Source: Singulisphaera acidiphila DSM 18658
GTDB lineage: Bacteria; Planctomycetota; Planctomycetia; Isosphaerales; Isosphaeraceae
Direction: 5' to 3'
DNA length: 64,000 nt
NCBI RefSeq assembly: GCF_000242455.2
Contig: NC_019892.1
Location: 6,954,744-7,018,743, forward strand
Shown piece after piece: positions 51,048-59,359 of the stretch (the first letter of the stretch is position 1; every line of letters starts with the position of its first letter). The position numbers and the translations under genes were made by a program. The notes under the pieces were generated by a model, which was not told the DNA's origin, did not search any database, and saw nothing but the letters and a program-made list of their open reading frames with translations.

Positions 51048-54000
51048 TTATTCCTTCGAGATCGTCTCGTCGAGATTGAGCAAGGCACGCGCCACGGTCG
51101 TCCAGGCCGCCAGTTCGGGGAGGTTCTTGGTGGCGTTTGCCGCCGCCGCGTCCAGGCCGGCCACCTGGGCGGGATCGGCTTCAACGAGGCGGAACCGCTC
51201 GCGTTGTTCCTGGAAGTAGCGAGTCAGCATGGCGACCTCTTCCTCGCGAGGAAGTCGAGAGAGGCAGAGGCGGAACGCGTGGCGAGCGCGGGCCTGATCG
51301 TCGTCGGGTGCCTCATCGAGCACACGCTGAGCAAGTGAGCGGGCGGCTTCAATGAAGGTCGTGTCGTTGAGCAAGGTAAGCGCCTGGAGCGGCGTGTTTG
51401 AACGTTCACGGCGGACGCACGCAGTCTCCGAAGTCGGAGCATCCATGATTGTGAACGAGGCGTAAGGCGCTGTGCGTTTTGTATAAGTGTACAAGCCACG
51501 GCGGAACCGGTCGGATCCTTGGCTGGTCTTCCAGGGGACGCTCCCGTAGGCCAGCGCAGTAACCCCTTCGGGTTGGGGCGGGAAGACGCTGGGACCGCCG
51601 ATCGCCGGGTTGAGCAGGCCGCTGGCCGCCAAGGCGATATCCCGAACCACTTCGGCCTCAACCCGAAAGCGGGGGCCGCGCGCCAACAACTCGTTTTTCG
51701 GATCGCGCGCCAGTTGCTCCGGCGAAATCCGCGAGTCCTGACGATAGGTGGCGCTGGTGACGATCAGCCGATGCATGGCCTTCAGGCTCCAACCGCGTTG
51801 AATGAACTCGGTGGCCAGCCAGTCGAGTAATTCAGGGTGAGTTGGCTTCTCCCCTCGGGTTCCGAAGTCATCGACAGTGGCCACGATGCCACGACCGAAG
51901 TAGGCCTGCCAGACCTGGTTCATGACGACCCGACCCACGAGTGGGTTCTCCTCAGCGACCAGCCAACGAGCCAGGCCCAGGCGATTGCGCGGCTCCTCTT
52001 TTTGAAGGGGAGGGAGCACTGCAGGCATGCCGGGCTCAACGGGGTCGGTGATCTTGAGGAACTCGCCTCGTTTGTGGATATGCGTCGTTCGGGCGTGCTC
52101 GGGCAACCGCTCCTGCATCACCAAGGTCGTTGGCTGGGGCGGGAGCGAACGGCGGAGAGCGACAATCTGTTCGTTCTGCTTGGCCAACTCCGGCGCGATG
52201 CTCAAGTAATAGCTTTTGAGTCTCGATAGTTCCGCCTCGGTCCGTGACGCGGGCGGGCGGAGGAAAATCGCCTCGACGTCGGCTGGTACCTTCGAGGCGC
52301 GAATCGGTCCGGGATCCGACGTCGCCGAGATCCGGAATCGGCCGATCGTCATCTGGTGAATGCCTTCTTGGCGCAGAGTCAGAGTGAGCTTGGAGCTGGC
52401 TCCGTCGCCGACCTTCTCGCGGAATTCGAAGACGGCCGCGTGCGCCTGCCCGACCCCTCCCTTGACCGTCCAGCCGGTGTCGGGAATGCCGTCCACCGCG
52501 AGGCTCGCGGGACGCTCCGGTTCGGAATAGTCTTCGCTCGCGTGCTGGATCGGCACGGGCTGAGCGTGGCCTTCACCCGAAGCAGGTTGGGTGGCGACGA
52601 GGAACTCTGTCAGCAGAAAGTCGCCCACCGAGAACAAAGGGGCACGTCCCGGGCCGCCGTTGGGAAGGCTGGGGTCGGGCAGCACCTCCAACCGGAGCGC
52701 GGTGATCCCTTGCAGATCGGTCGAGACCTCGACCTCGTATGTGTCACGGTTCGGCTTGTCGCCGCTGGCGAGCACGGAGAGGTCGTCTTGGACGGTGAGG
52801 GTCGCGTGGTTCTGCGAGACGAGGCGAGTGGGTCGTAGTGGAGTCCAGTGGACCGGTTGGGTCGCTTTCTCCCATTCCGTCATCCGGCTTTGGAGTGACG
52901 GTGAGTCGTTCTTGGTGTCGAGATCCGGCGCATTCGTGTCTGGTTTTGGGGATGGGCTGAGGTCAGATGCGGTGAACTGCGCTTCCAGGCCGGCTTCCAT
53001 CGCGGCGATCTTTGCGGCAAGTTCTTGGCGCTTGGTGGTGATCTCCGGATCCGTCACGTCGATTTCGGGTTCATCGGCGTTATTGAAGAAGGAGAAGAAC
53101 TGATAATACTCGCGCTGGGTAATCGGGTCGTACTTGTGCGTATGGCACTGGGCGCATTGAATGGTCAGGCCAAGCCAGACGGCCCCGGTCGTGGCGACTC
53201 GATCGACGAGGGAGGTGAAACGGAATTCCTCAACGTCGATTCCCCCTTCTTCGTTGATCATCGTGTTGCGGTGAAACCCGGTGGCCACCTTTTGCGAGAG
53301 CGAGGCGTTGGGGAGCAAGTCTCCGGCAATTTGCTCGACCGTGAACTGGTCGAAGGGCATGTCGGCGTTGATCGCGCGGATCACCCAATCGCGGTAGGGC
53401 CAAATGGATCGTTCCCGGTCTTTCTCATAGCCGTTCGTATCGGCATACCGGGCGCGGTCCAGCCAGCGCCGACCCCAGCGCTCGCCGTAATGCGGCGACT
53501 CGAGCAGGCGCTCCACCAGGCGCTCGTATGCGTCCGTCCGGGTGTCCGCCACGAACGAGTCAACTTCATCGATGGTTGGAGGGAGCCCGATCAGGTCCAG
53601 GGAGAGCCGGCGAATCAAGGTTGTTCGTTCGGCTTCGGGGGCGGGGACCATTCCTTCCCGATCCAACCGCGACAGAACGAATCGATCGATGGGGTTCCTG
53701 ACCCACTCCGGGCGCTTGACGCCGGGCAAATCGGACCGCACAGGGGGGCGAAACGACCAGTGATCGCTCGAAATGGCTTGGGAGCCGGCCGGATCGTCGT
53801 CGGGCCATGAGGCCCCTTGATCGATCCAGGCACGGAGCACGCCCACTTGTTCCGGGGTCAAGCGCTCACCGGCGCCTTCGGGAGGCATGACGTCGTTCTC
53901 GTCGACCGCAGCCACGAGTTCAATCAGCCGGCTCTCGTCGCTTTTGCCAACCTCGAACGCAGGGCCGCCATCACCGCCGGCGAGCGCCCGCGCCTTTGCG

Positions 54001-54218
54001 TGAAGGCTCAGGCCCCCCTTCTGCCGCTCAGAGCCGTGGCAGCGGTAGCAGTGCTTGGAAAGGATCGGCCGGACGTCCCGTAGGTAGTCGATCTTTTGGC
54101 TTGCCGGGGGAGGCAACGGGGCCGCTTCGGCCGCACAGCCCAACCCGAGGAGGATCGCCAAGGCGACGGTTCGGGAGCCTCGCCACCGCCACGACTGGAC
54201 GCTCTGCGTTGGACCCAT
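51048..54218 (-). CDS. Planctomycete cytochrome protein (PSCyt1-DUF1549-DUF1553)
   Basis: 1,056 residues. A signal peptide (VALAILLGLGCAAEAA) precedes a c-type haem site: CYRCH at Cys57-Cys60-His61, with a probable Met ligand in DVMPPEGAGE. DUF1549 follows (IDRFVLSRLDREGM, RWLDRARYADTNGYE, DMPFDQFTVEQIAGDLLP), then a beta-rich central module, and DUF1553 at the C-terminus (EENPLVGRVVMNQVWQAYFG, LLDWLATEFIQRGWSLKAMH, ANNTPLQALTLLND-like NTPLQALTLLND). This family occurs almost only in the PVC group and is suspected to act in redox-linked polysaccharide turnover. Co-transcribed with DUF1501. Confidence 0.93.
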   Translation of the reverse strand: MGPTQSVQSWRWRGSRTVALAILLGLGCAAEAAPLPPPASQKIDYLRDVRPILSKHCYRCHGSERQKGGLSLHAKARALAGGDGGPAFEVGKSDESRLIELVAAVDENDVMPPEGAGERLTPEQVGVLRAWIDQGASWPDDDPAGSQAISSDHWSFRPPVRSDLPGVKRPEWVRNPIDRFVLSRLDREGMVPAPEAERTTLIRRLSLDLIGLPPTIDEVDSFVADTRTDAYERLVERLLESPHYGERWGRRWLDRARYADTNGYEKDRERSIWPYRDWVIRAINADMPFDQFTVEQIAGDLLPNASLSQKVATGFHRNTMINEEGGIDVEEFRFTSLVDRVATTGAVWLGLTIQCAQCHTHKYDPITQREYYQFFSFFNNADEPEIDVTDPEITTKRQELAAKIAAMEAGLEAQFTASDLSPSPKPDTNAPDLDTKNDSPSLQSRMTEWEKATQPVHWTPLRPTRLVSQNHATLTVQDDLSVLASGDKPNRDTYEVEVSTDLQGITALRLEVLPDPSLPNGGPGRAPLFSVGDFLLTEFLVATQPASGEGHAQPVPIQHASEDYSEPERPASLAVDGIPDTGWTVKGGVGQAHAAVFEFREKVGDGASSKLTLTLRQEGIHQMTIGRFRISATSDPGPIRASKVPADVEAIFLRPPASRTEAELSRLKSYYLSIAPELAKQNEQIVALRRSLPPQPTTLVMQERLPEHARTTHIHKRGEFLKITDPVEPGMPAVLPPLQKEEPRNRLGLARWLVAEENPLVGRVVMNQVWQAYFGRGIVATVDDFGTRGEKPTHPELLDWLATEFIQRGWSLKAMHRLIVTSATYRQDSRISPEQLARDPKNELLARGPRFRVEAEVVRDIALAASGLLNPAIGGPSVFPPQPEGVTALAYGSVPWKTSQGSDRFRRGLYTYTKRTAPYASFTIMDAPTSETACVRRERSNTPLQALTLLNDTTFIEAARSLAQRVLDEAPDDDQARARHAFRLCLSRLPREEEVAMLTRYFQEQRERFRLVEADPAQVAGLDAAAANATKNLPELAAWTTVARALLNLDETISKE

Positions 54219-54650
54219 ATCTCAAACGACTCCATCAGACGCCGTCGCGAATCCTGCTTTGATTTCTGCGACGCACCTGGCTCTGGCCTCTATTGAGCAA
54301 TCCCGGAGGGGTGTCCTTCTGTCGCCAGGGGTGTAAACCCCTAGGAGCGACACATGCACATAGCGGGGATTTTTTGCGGTTCTGAAAGGGCGATCGTCAA
54401 AAGCCGAAGCATGACTTTGACGGTTACTCTTTCGGGGTTGCAAAGAGGCCGGCACCTCGGGGCGAGTTTGCCGCGAATCCCTTTCTACCCTCTTTGTGAA
54501 TTTAACAGAATTTCGTGGCGCCGCCTATCCGTCCGCCTGATGCGTCCGGCCTCAGCACTTGGATGGCAAATTCCTCAGCATCCTCGACGACGTTCTGTTC
54601 CCGGCTCGACTGAGTCGATTCGTTGCCGGGCATTTTCCTCGAACTTGCAA
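54219..54650. other. Gap with a nested hairpin upstream of the cytochrome gene
   Basis: About 430 bases between the cytochrome gene start and the AAA ATPase stop. It holds the folded element at 54320-54352 and otherwise nothing recognisable. Confidence 0.4.
54320..54352. other. Nested hairpin, candidate structured RNA or regulator site
   Basis: TGTCGC...GCGACA encloses AGGGGT-GTAA-ACCCCT. A second AGGGGTGT at 54307-54314 could pair alternatively with the ACCCCT arm, giving two mutually exclusive folds. It is ~100 bases upstream of the cytochrome gene start on its minus-strand leader. Confidence 0.45.
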
Positions 54651-55961
54651 TCACATGACTGTGAAGTAGTTGCCCACGGCGATGTCGAAGTACTCCGCGG
54701 TCATTTCGATCTCGAGCTCGTTGAAAATGCAGTGGTTGCGGATCTGGAGCATCAGGTCGCGCGGTTGGCAGGCGCGAAAGGGGCGGTTCACTCCGAGGTA
54801 ATGCGTTTCGACGAGGTAGGAAATGGCAGCCTGATCGATTGACTTGAAGCCGAGTTTCGGTCCGAAAATCTCGAAGAGCTGCCGGAAGATCGATTCGCTC
54901 GGGTCGGTGACGTTGACTTTGTACGGGATCCGTCGCAGGAACGCCTCATCGACCAGTTGCTTCGGCTCGAGGTTGGTTGAGAACAAGATGAGCTGGTCGA
55001 ACGGGACGCGAATCTTCTTGCCGTTGGCAAGCGTCAGGAAGTCGTACCGTTTCTCGAGCGGAATGATCCAACGGTTGAGGAGCTCGATCGGTTGCATCCG
55101 CTGCCGGCCGAAGTCGTCAATCAAGAAGGTCCCGTTGTTGCTCTTCATCTGCAGCGGCGCTTCGCTGATCTTGGTCGCGGGGTTGTAGCTGATCTCCAGA
55201 TTTTCCATGGTGAGTTCGCCACCGGCGATCAGGGTCGGCCGCTTGATTTCGATCCAGCGGTCGTCCTGATCGTCCATCCTCAGCAGTCCCCCCCTTCGGG
55301 GTCTCATCGCTTCGTGGCTGGCCGGGTCGTAAAGCTTGAGGATGTGGCCCTCGATGCTGATGACCCGTGGAATCCAGATCGACGTGCCGAAGCATCGTGT
55401 GATGCGTTCGGCGATGCTCGTTTTGCCATTTCCGGGGTAGCCATAGATAAACATGCCACGGCCGGAATTGATCGCTGCGCCGAGAGTCTGAAACATGTCC
55501 TCATTAATAAGAAGGTCGGAGAAGGCGCGACGGAGGTCGGCCATCTTCGGCTGCTCGGCGTCGATTGTCTGGGCAGCGACCGAAGCGACGTAGCTTTCAA
55601 ACGGAACGGGGGCGGTGCCGACGTAGGCGCACTCGTCGAAGTAGTTCCGTGCGCGGGCGCGTCCGGTGTCCGTCAGCGAGTAATAGTAGTCGTTGGCCGA
55701 GGCATTATCGGTGTAGGTGACGATCTGCTGGTTCTTGAGGTGACGAAGGAATTCGGGGAAGGGACTGAAGGGCAAGCCGAGCTCGTCGGCAATCCTCCGG
55801 CCGGCGGCGTTCCCGAAGTTGAGCAGGAACTTGAGGACGAGGCTCTCGATCTGAGCGCTGTTCAACCCTGCGGTGGCAAAGTCGTTGGCAGGTCGGGGCC
55901 GGAAGGTTTCTTTCTCTTCAATCGCCAACGAGGGGACGGTACTCGGCTCGAACGGATTCAC
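54651..55961 (-). CDS. AAA-type ATPase with N-terminal winged helix
   Basis: 436 residues from GTG 55961 (GGGAG about 10 bases upstream; an ATG at 56057 would add 32 non-conserved-looking residues). The N-terminal ~110 residues suggest a winged helix (IADELGLPFSPFPEFLRHLKNQQIV, YYYSLTDTGRARA). The ATPase core has Walker A GYPGNGKTSIAER, Walker B GTFLIDDFGRQR, sensor FSTNLEP, and an arginine-rich LRRIPYKVNV. It resembles uncharacterised ATPases that sit with secretion or envelope genes, but no such partner is adjacent here. It probably remodels a protein complex or DNA; substrate unknown. Confidence 0.8.
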   Translation of the reverse strand: MNPFEPSTVPSLAIEEKETFRPRPANDFATAGLNSAQIESLVLKFLLNFGNAAGRRIADELGLPFSPFPEFLRHLKNQQIVTYTDNASANDYYYSLTDTGRARARNYFDECAYVGTAPVPFESYVASVAAQTIDAEQPKMADLRRAFSDLLINEDMFQTLGAAINSGRGMFIYGYPGNGKTSIAERITRCFGTSIWIPRVISIEGHILKLYDPASHEAMRPRRGGLLRMDDQDDRWIEIKRPTLIAGGELTMENLEISYNPATKISEAPLQMKSNNGTFLIDDFGRQRMQPIELLNRWIIPLEKRYDFLTLANGKKIRVPFDQLILFSTNLEPKQLVDEAFLRRIPYKVNVTDPSESIFRQLFEIFGPKLGFKSIDQAAISYLVETHYLGVNRPFRACQPRDLMLQIRNHCIFNELEIEMTAEYFDIAVGNYFTVM

Positions 55962-56386
55962 GGCGCGGCGACTCCCGAGCGAAGGGACTTCTCTCAGGCG
56001 GCCGGTCCGTGCACAGGAAGAGCCCGCGGCATGGCCAAGTCGTTGTGATGGTCCCACGACCGAACGAGGAACGTGGAACCGTGGCGACTCCCGGACGGAC
56101 GACCGGCCACCGTTTTACTATCTCTTAGAGTGATAGAGCACGATTGGCATCACGTCAACAAAAGACAGCGTCGAAAGAGATCCGTTTCGGTCATCGCGTC
56201 CGTCGAACCCGCTGAATTCCCGCCGTTTGGTGCTTTCTTTTGCTTGAATTTGAATCAAGATTCGCTCACGAGAATATTCACTACTGACAGTCAGAAAAGT
56301 TATGTCCGCATTTTATAGTCCCCAAGGGGCGACTGGTCCTCGCCAAAGCGTGCGGCTTTACGGCAAGCTGGCAACCGGTCAATCAC
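55962..56386. other. AT-rich gap upstream of the AAA ATPase
   Basis: About 420 bases. The right half (56110-56320) is markedly AT-rich against its surroundings. Contains the putative ATPase promoter at 56130-56158; nothing else recognised. Confidence 0.4.
56130..56158 (-). promoter_or_regulatory. Putative promoter of the AAA ATPase gene
   Basis: Minus-strand TTGACG (56153-56158), 17 bases, TATCAC (56130-56135). Confidence 0.45.
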
Positions 56387-57772
56387 TCAGGCATCAATTT
56401 CTTGAAGGATTTCGGTAAGACTCGCGTCAAGAATCGAGACCATTTCGTCAAGCTGCTCGCTGGTCGTCGTCAAAGGGGGGCCGAAGGCGATCCAGTTCGG
56501 GTCGAATCGGCAGAGAAGACCTTTCTCAAGCGCCCGTCGGCCCACCCGAGTTCCAAACGCCAACTCGGCAGGGAACGATTCCTTGGTTGCGGGATCACGT
56601 GCAAACTCGATTGCCTGGAACAGTCCCTTGCCTCGGATGTCGCCGATCACACCGTGTGTCTCGGCCATCCTCCGGAAGTGATGACTGAGGCGATCACCTT
56701 GGGTTCGCGCGTTCTGACAAAGGTCTCGTTCCAGGATTTCCTGGAGGACGGCGATCCCGGCCGCGCACGAGATCGGGTTGCCCTCGAACGTGTGTCCTTC
56801 CACGAAGCCCGGATTCTCCGCGACCGGCCCCCAGAAGGCGTCGGCGATCGGCCCCCGGCAGATCATGGCAGAGAGCGGCGCGTAGCCGCCGCTGAGCCCC
56901 TTCGCCACGCAGAGCACGTCGGGCACAACGCCGAACGTCTCGGCGGCGAACATCTGTCCGGTGCGGCCGATCCCGGTGATAATCTCATCGAAAATCAAGA
57001 GGATATTGTGCCGGTCGCAGAACTCGCGGAGCATCGGCAGATACTCCTCGGGCGGGTCGATGATCCCCCCGGTGTGGCCGATCGGTTCGACCATGATCGC
57101 CGCAACGGTAGCGGGGTCTTCCATGTCGATGACGGATTCGATGATCGAGGCGCACGTGATCCCACAGCCGGGATACGACTTGCCGAACGGGCATCGATAG
57201 CAGGTGGGGGGGAATACGTGGAGGAAGCCCGGCGCCATCGGCTCGTTCACGGTCTTCCGTGACTTCAAGCCCGAAGCCGAGAGTGCGCCCAGGGTTGAGC
57301 CATGCCAGGACTGATAGCGGCTGATAATCTTATACTTGCCCGGCGATCCGGTAAGCCGGTGATATTGCCTCGCCAGCTTGATCGCCGCCTCGGTGATCTC
57401 CGAACCCCCGCATTGGAGCTTGACCACCGACAGATCACCAGGAGCCAGTTCGGCGAGCAGGTTCGCGAACTGGATCGCGACCGGGTTGGTCCCGTGCATC
57501 GGCGGAGAGAACGCCAGTGTGTCGAGTTGGCGATGGATGGCCTCAATCACGCGACGGTTGTTGTGGCCGACCGACGCCACATAGATTCCCGAGAGGGCGT
57601 CAACGTAACGTTTGCCGTCGACGTCCCAGTAATAGACGTCCTCGGCTCGAGCCATGATGAGCGGCGACTTCGACCACTCAGCCATCTGATCCCGGACGAA
57701 GATTTGCCTGAGAAATGCTTCTTCCGTCGTTTGAGCTTCGCTGATGAGCTCAGGCATCCTCGACTTGGACAT
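56387..57772 (-). CDS. Class III PLP-dependent aminotransferase
   Basis: 461 residues, normal for omega-amino-acid:pyruvate and related aminotransferases. Motifs: YYWDVDGKRYVDALSGIYVASVGHNN, LQCGGSEITEAAIKLAR (phosphate binding), YQSWHGSTLGALSASG, LLIFDEIITGIGRTGQMFA (Asp pairing with PLP nitrogen), and CVAKGLSGGYAPLSA with the Schiff-base Lys. A cluster of cysteines (CYRCPFGKSYPGCGITC) is unusual and may bind metal or form disulfides. Substrate not predictable; candidates are beta-alanine, taurine, putrescine or an amino alcohol. Alternative start at the Met five codons in. Confidence 0.88.
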   Translation of the reverse strand: MSKSRMPELISEAQTTEEAFLRQIFVRDQMAEWSKSPLIMARAEDVYYWDVDGKRYVDALSGIYVASVGHNNRRVIEAIHRQLDTLAFSPPMHGTNPVAIQFANLLAELAPGDLSVVKLQCGGSEITEAAIKLARQYHRLTGSPGKYKIISRYQSWHGSTLGALSASGLKSRKTVNEPMAPGFLHVFPPTCYRCPFGKSYPGCGITCASIIESVIDMEDPATVAAIMVEPIGHTGGIIDPPEEYLPMLREFCDRHNILLIFDEIITGIGRTGQMFAAETFGVVPDVLCVAKGLSGGYAPLSAMICRGPIADAFWGPVAENPGFVEGHTFEGNPISCAAGIAVLQEILERDLCQNARTQGDRLSHHFRRMAETHGVIGDIRGKGLFQAIEFARDPATKESFPAELAFGTRVGRRALEKGLLCRFDPNWIAFGPPLTTTSEQLDEMVSILDASLTEILQEIDA

Positions 57773-58117
57773 GGATGGTCCCGCAAAAAAATAAAAGATG
57801 AGGCGTCTGAGCTTTGTCGTTTGTCCGTTGGAAGCGGGACGTAAAGGGAGGGGGGCGCGTCAGGCCAAATGGGGGCCGTGGGCTGTGTTGGTCGCGTCAG
57901 TCTGATTCATGATGGCCTGAATTATAGCGTGGCTCCCAGACTCTCTCTACAGTTCCCTCCGTGGGGCGGAAGGTTCTCGACCATCGCCAGTCCCACGGCT
58001 AGATTGGTGGGGATGGCGGCCCTTCCTCAGATTTCGTGCAAAACTGGCCCCTCCTTGTTTTTGACGAGATTTCCGTTGGGGCAATTCCAACCACCGATTT
58101 CGGTCCGGAGCGACCTT
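57773..58117. other. Intergenic gap between divergent genes
   Basis: About 345 bases containing the promoters of the aminotransferase and SGNH genes. No reliable box pair or RNA was found; an upstream in-frame run into the SGNH gene lacks signal-peptide and protein character. Confidence 0.35.
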
Positions 58118-59359
58118 GTGAAACGACCTCTCCCGTACCTCGCCGCGATCGTCTCATGGCTCTGCCTGAGCGCGAGCTCTCAAGCGGCCGATCAGAATGC
58201 CTTCTCGTTCAAGGACGGCGATCGGATTGTGCTTCTCGGAGACGATCTGATTGAGCGCAATCAGAAGCATGGTTACCTTGAAACGCTGCTGACCCTCTCA
58301 AATCCAGGGAAGAACCTGATCGTCCGCAACCTCGGCTGGAGCGGCGATACGGTTTTTGGTGATGCCAGGGCGGGATTCGGCAAGCGTGCCGACGGCTTCA
58401 ATCAATTGAAGGAACACGTGCTCGGGCTCAAGCCCACGGTCATCCTTCTTGGCTACGGGATGAGCGAATCGTTCGACGGTGAGCCGGGCCTCGCTTCCTT
58501 TGAGCAGGGCTTGAGCACGTTGCTCGACGTCCTGGCCGAGACGAAGGCCAAGGTCGTGCTCCTCTCGCCGATCGCTCATGAAGACCTCGGCCGACCCCTC
58601 CCCGATCCGGCCGCTCACAACCAGAAGCTCGGGCTCTACCGTGAGACGATCGCCCGGGTGGCGGGCAGCCGCGGCTATCCTTTCGTCGACCTCGCCTCGA
58701 TCCGTCTCCCACTCGACGTTTCGCGCAGCGCGGGTGAGAAGGGCGCGCGGACCCTGACTGACGACGGGATCCATTTGACCGAAGCTGGCTACTGCTTGGC
58801 CGACGCTAAGATCGCGTCCGAGCTCCTGGAGAATTTCGGGAAGCCGTGGACCGTTCGTGTCCGACCGGACGGAACCGCCGAGGCGGAGAATGCCAAGATC
58901 TCCAACGTTCAAACCTCCCCGCAACGGATTCGCTTCGAAGTGCTGAGCACTTCGCTGCCGCTCCCGGCCCAACTCTCTCCAACCAAGGAAAGCGCCCGCG
59001 TTCTTGAGTTCGAGGGACTGGCCCCGGGGCGTTACACCTTGAAAATTGACGGACAGCTCATCGCCTCGGCTTCCGCCGACCAGTGGAAGCAGCGGGAACT
59101 CAAAAAAGGACCTGAGTTTGATCAGGTCGAGACGCTTCGCAAGGTCATCAACGAGAAGAATCTGCTGTACTTCCACCGCTGGCGGCCCCAGAACGAGACG
59201 TACTTGTTCGGTTTCCGAAAGCACGAGCAAGGTAACAACGCACGCGAGATTCCTCTGTTCGACCCGCTTGTTGAGGCCAAGGAGAAGGAAATCGCAACGT
59301 TGCGCGTTCCAGTCTCCCACGTTTATGAGTTGAGCCGTGAAAGCGAGGTGGGTCGATGA
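58118..59359 (+). CDS. Exported SGNH-fold protein lacking the usual catalytic Ser
   Basis: 413 residues from GTG 58118 (GGAG eight bases upstream), which starts a clean signal peptide (MKRPLPYLAAIVSWLCLSASSQAA). SGNH/GDSL blocks: VLLGDDLIERNQKHGYLE (block I, but Asp43 where the nucleophile Ser sits), RNLGWSGDTVFG (block II), LLGYGMSE (block III), and DDGIHLTEAGY (block V with Asp/His). With Ser replaced, esterase activity is doubtful; a binding or accessory role is likely. It overlaps the PVC cytochrome gene by four bases (ATGA), so the two are made together. Confidence 0.82.
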   Translation: MKRPLPYLAAIVSWLCLSASSQAADQNAFSFKDGDRIVLLGDDLIERNQKHGYLETLLTLSNPGKNLIVRNLGWSGDTVFGDARAGFGKRADGFNQLKEHVLGLKPTVILLGYGMSESFDGEPGLASFEQGLSTLLDVLAETKAKVVLLSPIAHEDLGRPLPDPAAHNQKLGLYRETIARVAGSRGYPFVDLASIRLPLDVSRSAGEKGARTLTDDGIHLTEAGYCLADAKIASELLENFGKPWTVRVRPDGTAEAENAKISNVQTSPQRIRFEVLSTSLPLPAQLSPTKESARVLEFEGLAPGRYTLKIDGQLIASASADQWKQRELKKGPEFDQVETLRKVINEKNLLYFHRWRPQNETYLFGFRKHEQGNNAREIPLFDPLVEAKEKEIATLRVPVSHVYELSRESEVGR

